Origin: Nelumbo lutea
Lineage: Eukaryota; Streptophyta; Magnoliopsida; Proteales; Nelumbonaceae
Reading direction: 5' to 3'
NCBI GenBank assembly: GCA_022828595.1
Contig: JAKGHH010000005.1
Location: 64,785,655-64,849,654, forward strand
DNA: 64,000 bases
A program made the translations under genes and the position numbers. Below the pieces are notes generated by a model. It searched no databases, had not been told where the DNA came from, and was given only the letters and a program-made list of their open reading frames with translations. Below are positions 59,117-64,000 of the stretch, in pieces. Every line of letters begins with the position of its first letter. The first letter of the stretch is position 1.

Positions 59117-60140
59117 CTAGCCAGCCTTCAAATTGTTCAAAACCTCCTTAACTTCCTCATCCAAGTTATCTTTCAAGACTCTTTTAGGGTTGGGGAGAGG
59201 AAGTTTAAGAGCATCTAAACTCAGTTTAGGTGTACTCCCTATGATCTTCTTTTGCAGATCGGCCACATCAGCTTCCTTATCATTCTTTTGGGTCTCACCA
59301 ATTGTCTTCCCGTTTTCTAAAGCTATGGCATTTACTTGCTCTCTTGCATTCTTCTCCACATTGCTGGGCAGCCGTTCCTCGTTTCTTTCCAACAACATAT
59401 GCACAATCTGCCCCACTTGAACTTCTAAGTTCTTAATCGATGCTTCATGGCTTTGGAACTTGCTTCAGTGGCATTAATGTACTTAGAGATCATTTCCTCT
59501 AGATTGTTCTTTTTTTCTTGTGGGGGCGGCTGTGGTTAGAAACTCATTGGTGCCTTTTGCTGATTGTTACTCCATGAAAAGTTCGGGTGATTCCTCCACC
59601 CTAAGTTGTATGTATTGGAATATGGGTTGAAGTTTGACCTGCCAGCATGAGAGATAAAATTAACATTCTCATGGGAAATAAAAGGACTATTTAATTGATA
59701 ATCAGAATTAGTATGTCCTATTTGACCACATAAATCGCATGAAATGCTAGATGGTGTATTCATGGCTGCAATACTAAAATTATCCTGTCTCTTATTTAGG
59801 TTGGCAATTTATGCAGATAGGGATGCAAAGGAATCAGTGTGGTGTACTCCCCTCTGATTGGTTCGATCATTAACTCCATTGGTAGCTGTTTGATACCATC
59901 TCCTCCACTAGGTCATTTGCTTCCTCTGGAGTTTTCCTCATGATTGTACCACCTGTGGCTGCATCAATAATAGATCAATTAGGGGGGGTAATGCCATAAT
60001 AAAAGGTCTGATTTTGATACCAAACTGGTATTTCATGGTGAGGATACTCCGTAAGCATCTCTATAAATAAAGAAGGGTTCATTCTATTTCAGGATCAAAT
60101 CTTGGTAGTCCTTCTCTTCTAGCGTGTGTCAACTAGAGAG
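59117..60140 (-). pseudogene. gag: Decayed gag of the Athila-like element
   Basis: Minus-strand pieces in order: AATGGTIMRKTPEEANDLVE near 59900-59960, NSYQW, ANLNKRQDNFSIAA, a zinc-knuckle relative CDLCGQIGHTNSDY at about 59700-59737 (last Cys replaced by Tyr), NPYSNTYNLGWRNHPNFSWS, then LLERNEERLPSNVEKNAREQ and VNAIALENGK near 59330-59395, and KLPLPNPKRVLKDNLDEEV. This order is that of Ty3/gypsy Athila-type capsid proteins. Several stops and frameshifts interrupt it, so no full product is possible. Confidence 0.7.
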
Positions 60141-60195
60141 TTACACCCGACCCCTAGACTCGATTATGATACTGCACTAGGTGTCGGATCGGGCT

Positions 60196-60208
60196 GTCTT
60201 TGATACCA
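60196..60208 (-). other. Primer binding site (tRNA-iMet type)
   Basis: The minus strand reads TGGTATCAAAGAC, close to the TGGTATCAGAGC complementary to plant initiator tRNA-Met. It sits immediately beside the right LTR-like repeat and just upstream of gag, which fixes the element's orientation. Confidence 0.6.
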
Positions 60209-60990
60209 ATCAGTGAGATCCTTAGCGGGGGTAAAAACCTGGGTATGTTGGGACAATCCGAGAATTCATCTGAGTGGGTGATCATAGTGACAGGATCAAC
60301 CCCTTTGTCAGACAAAGGTAATGATCGGGGATGCACTCTCACTGTTGGAAACCAAGATTGCCGGCAACCGATTTCAACCGTTGAGATTTGTTTTGCAAAG
60401 TATATTTTATATGAGATATAAAAGTATATATATTATGGTTTCTAAAATGTTTGCAAAAAGTTTTTAATTCCTGGGATCCAAATAAGTAGAGAGGGCAACA
60501 CTGTTCCTTGCAGCCGAGGGAGAGGTCCTCTCTTGTCGGGTAGTGTATGATCATTAAGGGCTGAGATATTAAGTGTAAGACCATTGAGGATAATACCTGA
60601 TGGGCTAATCTTGCATCTGCCCACAGTCCCTGGGTGTTACAAGGTGGCTTGGCCCAGGGACTACTTAGGGTAAGTGTTGGGCCCATAGAGCCCATTCGAT
60701 GGGTTTCAGGGGGTGCTCTGTCTTTAACAGTGTATTCGACCAGGCCTTGTAACAAAGGCTGGGCCGAACCCATGTGGCTGATGTGTAGATCAATGTTTGG
60801 GTCCCACGCCATACAAGGAAACCCAACTGGGCAGTAGTTAGGAAGGTTAAGTGAGCACATAAGTTTAATGTGCCTAAAGCCCATTTCGAACTGGGCTATT
60901 TATTTAGGGGCAAATTCTGAGAGGGATTAGCAGATAGGATAGGATCTTAATCCTATCCATTCAGAGAGTCCAGATCTGAATGTGATTCAA
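60209..60990 (-). repeat. Right LTR-like repeat (upstream LTR)
   Basis: Collinear with the left repeat through GGGTATGTTGGGACAATCCG, TCAGACAAAGGTAATGATCG, CACTGTTCCTTGCAGCCGAG, CCAGGCCTTGTAACAAAGGC and CTGATGTGTAGATCAATGTT. A minus-strand TATA-like CATATAAAATATAC (about 60402-60415) is conserved in both copies. The outer end fades near 60990 without a clear CA terminus. Confidence 0.6.
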
Positions 60991-63900
60991 ATACTGATTT
61001 TCAAGAAAAAACGCCTATGCTTCAAATACCTGTTTTTCACAAAAAAAAAAAAAAAAAAAAAAAAACTTCTACCACGTAGGCAGTGAGCAACACTATGCTG
61101 TTTGGTAAGGTGATTTTCATCACCGTTTTTCATGTATGTGCTGACAAGTAAGCAACACATAGGATATACATCAGTCAACCATTGGGGGAAACGATTCACC
61201 GATGTATGAAACACCAAGGTCCCGATTTTCAAGGCATATCCAATTTTTTAATAATTGGCTGAACCAAACAATGAGATACACAAACGCCCATGTAGATACG
61301 ACGTGACACCGTTTTTTTTTTTAAACAGCCACAGTTCCAAACATCCCCTTAAATCGAAAAAATATAAATAAACATTTAAAATACAAAAAAAGTACAAATA
61401 ACTCATCCACATAACCAAACACATAGCTAATATCCATCCCCGACCCATCGCCCCATCGGGGCCCGGTGGATGAGGCTGAATAGCCACCCATCCCTAGGGG
61501 AGCTCAATCACAAATGGCGGGCCTTTCTGACAATAAAAATAAAAAGAAAGGTCCAACTTTGTTGAACACGTTGACAGTTTGACATTGACCTTTATACATC
61601 ACACCTGCACCACCATATGTATATACACAAAAAGTATCGCCTTTGGAAACGAAACTTAGACGACCGCTCCACACCCACACCCCTTTTTATCTTCTTCTAA
61701 CCACTGTTCCTCCTTATCCTCCCTCAAGGAAAGAAAAAGCCACCCTTTTGAATTGTTTTTATTTCTGACTTTATGCTACGCTTAAATTCATAGTCAACTT
61801 AGGGGTGGCAAATGGGCAACATCCCTCAACCCAAACCCATAATCCAATTCTCTGCTACAACAAGCACAAGTAGAAGAATTTACTAACCAATCAATTGGCA
61901 CCTTCCACCCATTCCGGTTCATTCTAATTAATTCCACCGACACTTCTTTCAATCATTCAATTGAAACGGATTGTATTTTTTTAATAATTCTTCCTACACA
62001 CATCGCCTTAATTAGCATTATTGAGCTTATAATTTGATTTAGAGAAACTACCAAAATTAAGCTTCACCGAAAAATTGATTTCTCATCTCAACGAACTGCT
62101 TTTCAGCTTTCTTGGGTTTTTATCAAATTACAGCTTCCAGACTTTACATGTGAGCCCTACCTTGCAATCCTAAAAACTGCTGCTGGAAATTCAGTTGAAG
62201 TCATCGTGGATTTTAAAGATAGGAAAAAAAAAGTACAAGTGGATTGCAGCTCACCTCAGAAATCTAAAATTACAGTGCCTCCTATCCTGACCGTAAATTT
62301 AGCATCCACCCAAAAAACTAGTCATGTTTGCTGGCTTTGACCAACCTATCTCGTGTCAACTAGTGACGTGTCTGTCTTGTGCGGCAACCGTCAAACGTGG
62401 AAAGAGTTGTGCAAGGTTGGTAGCACTGCTGGATGTACTTTTATTGGGATAAAGCAACACTACACGCGAGGGATTTTGACTTCTCTCCCTTTGGCTTTGG
62501 GACTCGGGAGTTTCCGTGCTTGAGCTGTTTATGGGCCGGGTTTTGGGCTGATTTTCCACTATATCAAGTTCACGTTTATTCAAATTTTGATAAAAGTCAA
62601 ATCCGAGCCCAGCCTATGAACAAGCATACTGCTGATGGCATTTTTAATTCTGGATTCTTTGGGTGTGGCTGATTGATTTCCTCCATCAACAGCTCACTTG
62701 GACAGATAAAATATGAAAAAACTGCCAGCCTCACGGGTGCATCCTACCGTGTATCGAGAATATATTTCATATTTATGTATTTTTATTTATAAAAAAATGT
62801 TTTTATTTTTCCATGCACAGTGAGATGTGTCTGTAAAGTCGGTGTAAGCTGTTCCAATGCACGGTAAGATGTATCTGTGATCAGTGTAAGGTGCAATGCG
62901 CTCAGTGAGCTGCAAATCATAATTCCCAAAACAACGGGGTCAAATATATTTTCACTGCTAGAGAATAATGGATATACCCCATGCAGAATTCTGAATCCCA
63001 GCCCTCTTACTATTAGCACTCTCCCCCTATAAACCACATCCTGTCTGTGAATTTGACATCAATTCATGGTCAGGATGCATCCCCAATATTATATGGCTAT
63101 AAAAATTCTGATATGGACTGATTGACCATTCTCCCTAAAATCAAAGACATATAGGGATACACGGGTTGTCATTTGAATTTCATGGATTTCTTTTTTTTAT
63201 AATAAAAGGAAAAATGTCTACTAGAACCTCATCACAAAATTCCATGTGCAAGGGGAAAAAATCGATTACGATTTTGCCCAAATTCCAAAAACAGCCATGG
63301 ACTTCTTATTGAGTCTGGAGTCTGGACGATGGATTACATTACTATAGTTTTATCGTGATGCGCAGCCTATTCAGACCGTCCATTGAATAATAAGAACAAA
63401 AGCCTTTTGCTTTGTTTGAATTGACCATTTTGTTTGTTCATTTCTCCCCTTCACATCAGTTCACATCAGCTGTGTATTTCTCCAGTTCCCAGAATCCCAA
63501 TGATATGAGTTGTTGAAAGCTTTATTTTCTTTAATTTTCACAAGTCTTGTGTCCCTCAAATATATATATATATATATTGTGACTTAGAAAATCTGTGAAC
63601 CTGAAAAAAATTGGCCCATGGTTAGTTAGAGGGTAGAGCTGTCCATGACTGCATGTATGCATGTGAGATTGCAATATAAAAAGAACAGCCCTCAGCTCAG
63701 TTTTTGGACACAAGCGCCACTGTTACTGCAACAGAAAGCCCTGAATTTACCTTCTAACAGAGAAACTGATAAAATATAAGGATGGATTAGTATCATATCA
63801 TGAGATGTGGAAAAGGAACAAAAAGCAAAATGGGTGACAATTGAGAATGGCTGCATTTGTTTTATTGCATCCATAATGTGTCATGAAATATATTTTAATA

Positions 63901-64000
63901 TCGGTGTATATACCTTTGAGAAAGAAGGAGAAGAATCCATATTAGGTGAGCCCATCTACTAAAAAGATGAAAGCTACTTCCACACTGCTTGATCATTAAA
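60991..64000. other. Intergenic, no gene recognised
   Basis: Contains a 25-base A-run at 61041-61065 and an (AT)n run at about 63561-63578. The frame at 62433-62672 has no recognisable domain. No tRNA, rRNA or miRNA precursor was recognised. Confidence 0.55.

Larger units (their letters stand above)
55797..60990 (-). mobile_element. Remains of an Athila-like Ty3/gypsy element, minus orientation, pol absent
   Basis: Homologous direct repeats (55810-57040 and 60209-60990) bracket a decayed minus-strand gag. A tRNA-iMet-type primer site lies beside the right repeat. Between gag and the left repeat come a stretch with CATTGGGGACAATGTAAG and TTAAGTGTGGGGAGG (minus strand) and non-coding blocks typical of the region after integrase in such elements. 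No protease, RT or integrase motif was found. The exact outer ends and target duplications are not resolved. Confidence 0.6.

Noticed and set aside
59133..59420. 95-codon plus-strand frame
   Set aside because: It is a shadow of the minus-strand gag remnant, which carries recognisable gag blocks.
62433..62672. 79-codon plus-strand frame
   Set aside because: No domain, no splice or promoter context; minus-strand frame overlaps equally well.
1..64000. CRISPR arrays, rRNA, tRNA and known miRNA genes
   Set aside because: No direct-repeat/spacer array, no rRNA core sequence, no convincing tRNA B-box in context, and none of the common plant miRNA sequences was recognised by eye; a tRNAscan or covariance search would be needed to exclude short RNAs.

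Overview
This window is nuclear DNA from a flowering plant, probably a non-grass. It has AT-rich intergenic space, short plant-type GT-AG introns, a complete BELL homeobox gene, PIF/Harbinger-like MITEs, and Ty3/gypsy and LINE debris. The species cannot be named from the sequence. Only two host protein genes are well supported. About 90% of the window is intergenic or transposon-derived.

Layout. (1) 1.5-8.2 kb, minus strand: a four-exon TALE/BELL homeobox gene of 815 codons. Its conserved blocks match Arabidopsis BLH2/BLH4 (SAW1/SAW2). Intron 1 must use a GC donor to stay in frame, and a short uORF overlaps the start codon. The upstream region carries several CACGTG G-boxes. (2) 8.9-31.3 kb: no convincing gene. 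It holds several inverted-repeat elements, including two MITEs with TTA target duplications (13870-14113, 30927-31207), one with a possible 8-bp duplication (22318-22667), and a 1.4-kb TIR element around a small ORF. (3) 31.6-38.1 kb: a Tat-clade Ty3/gypsy retrotransposon with both outer ends and a GGAAG target duplication. An internal deletion removed the end of the 5' LTR, PBS, gag, protease and RT. What remains is archaeal-type RNase H, integrase, a spliced antisense ORF with its own TATA box, the polypurine tract and the 3' LTR. (4) 38.5-38.9 kb, minus strand: a 126-codon plant gene of unknown function, about 0.45 kb from the insertion. (5) 40.5-43.3 kb: decayed LINE pieces and a 118-bp tandem duplication. 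(6) 43.4-54.4 kb: a very AT-rich desert with a GC-richer island, a duplicated block of about 1.1 kb, a striking compound trinucleotide array, and the 3' tail of an RTE-like LINE. (7) 55.5-61.0 kb: remains of an Athila-like Ty3/gypsy element in minus orientation, with LTR-like direct repeats, a PBS and a decayed gag but no pol. (8) 61-64 kb: intergenic.

The item most worth follow-up is the antisense gene inside the Tat element. Two introns join three reading frames into one 619-codon protein, and a TATA box lies about 200 bp upstream, opposite to the LTR promoter. All splice sites, motif assignments and family names were read by eye; no search or alignment was run.
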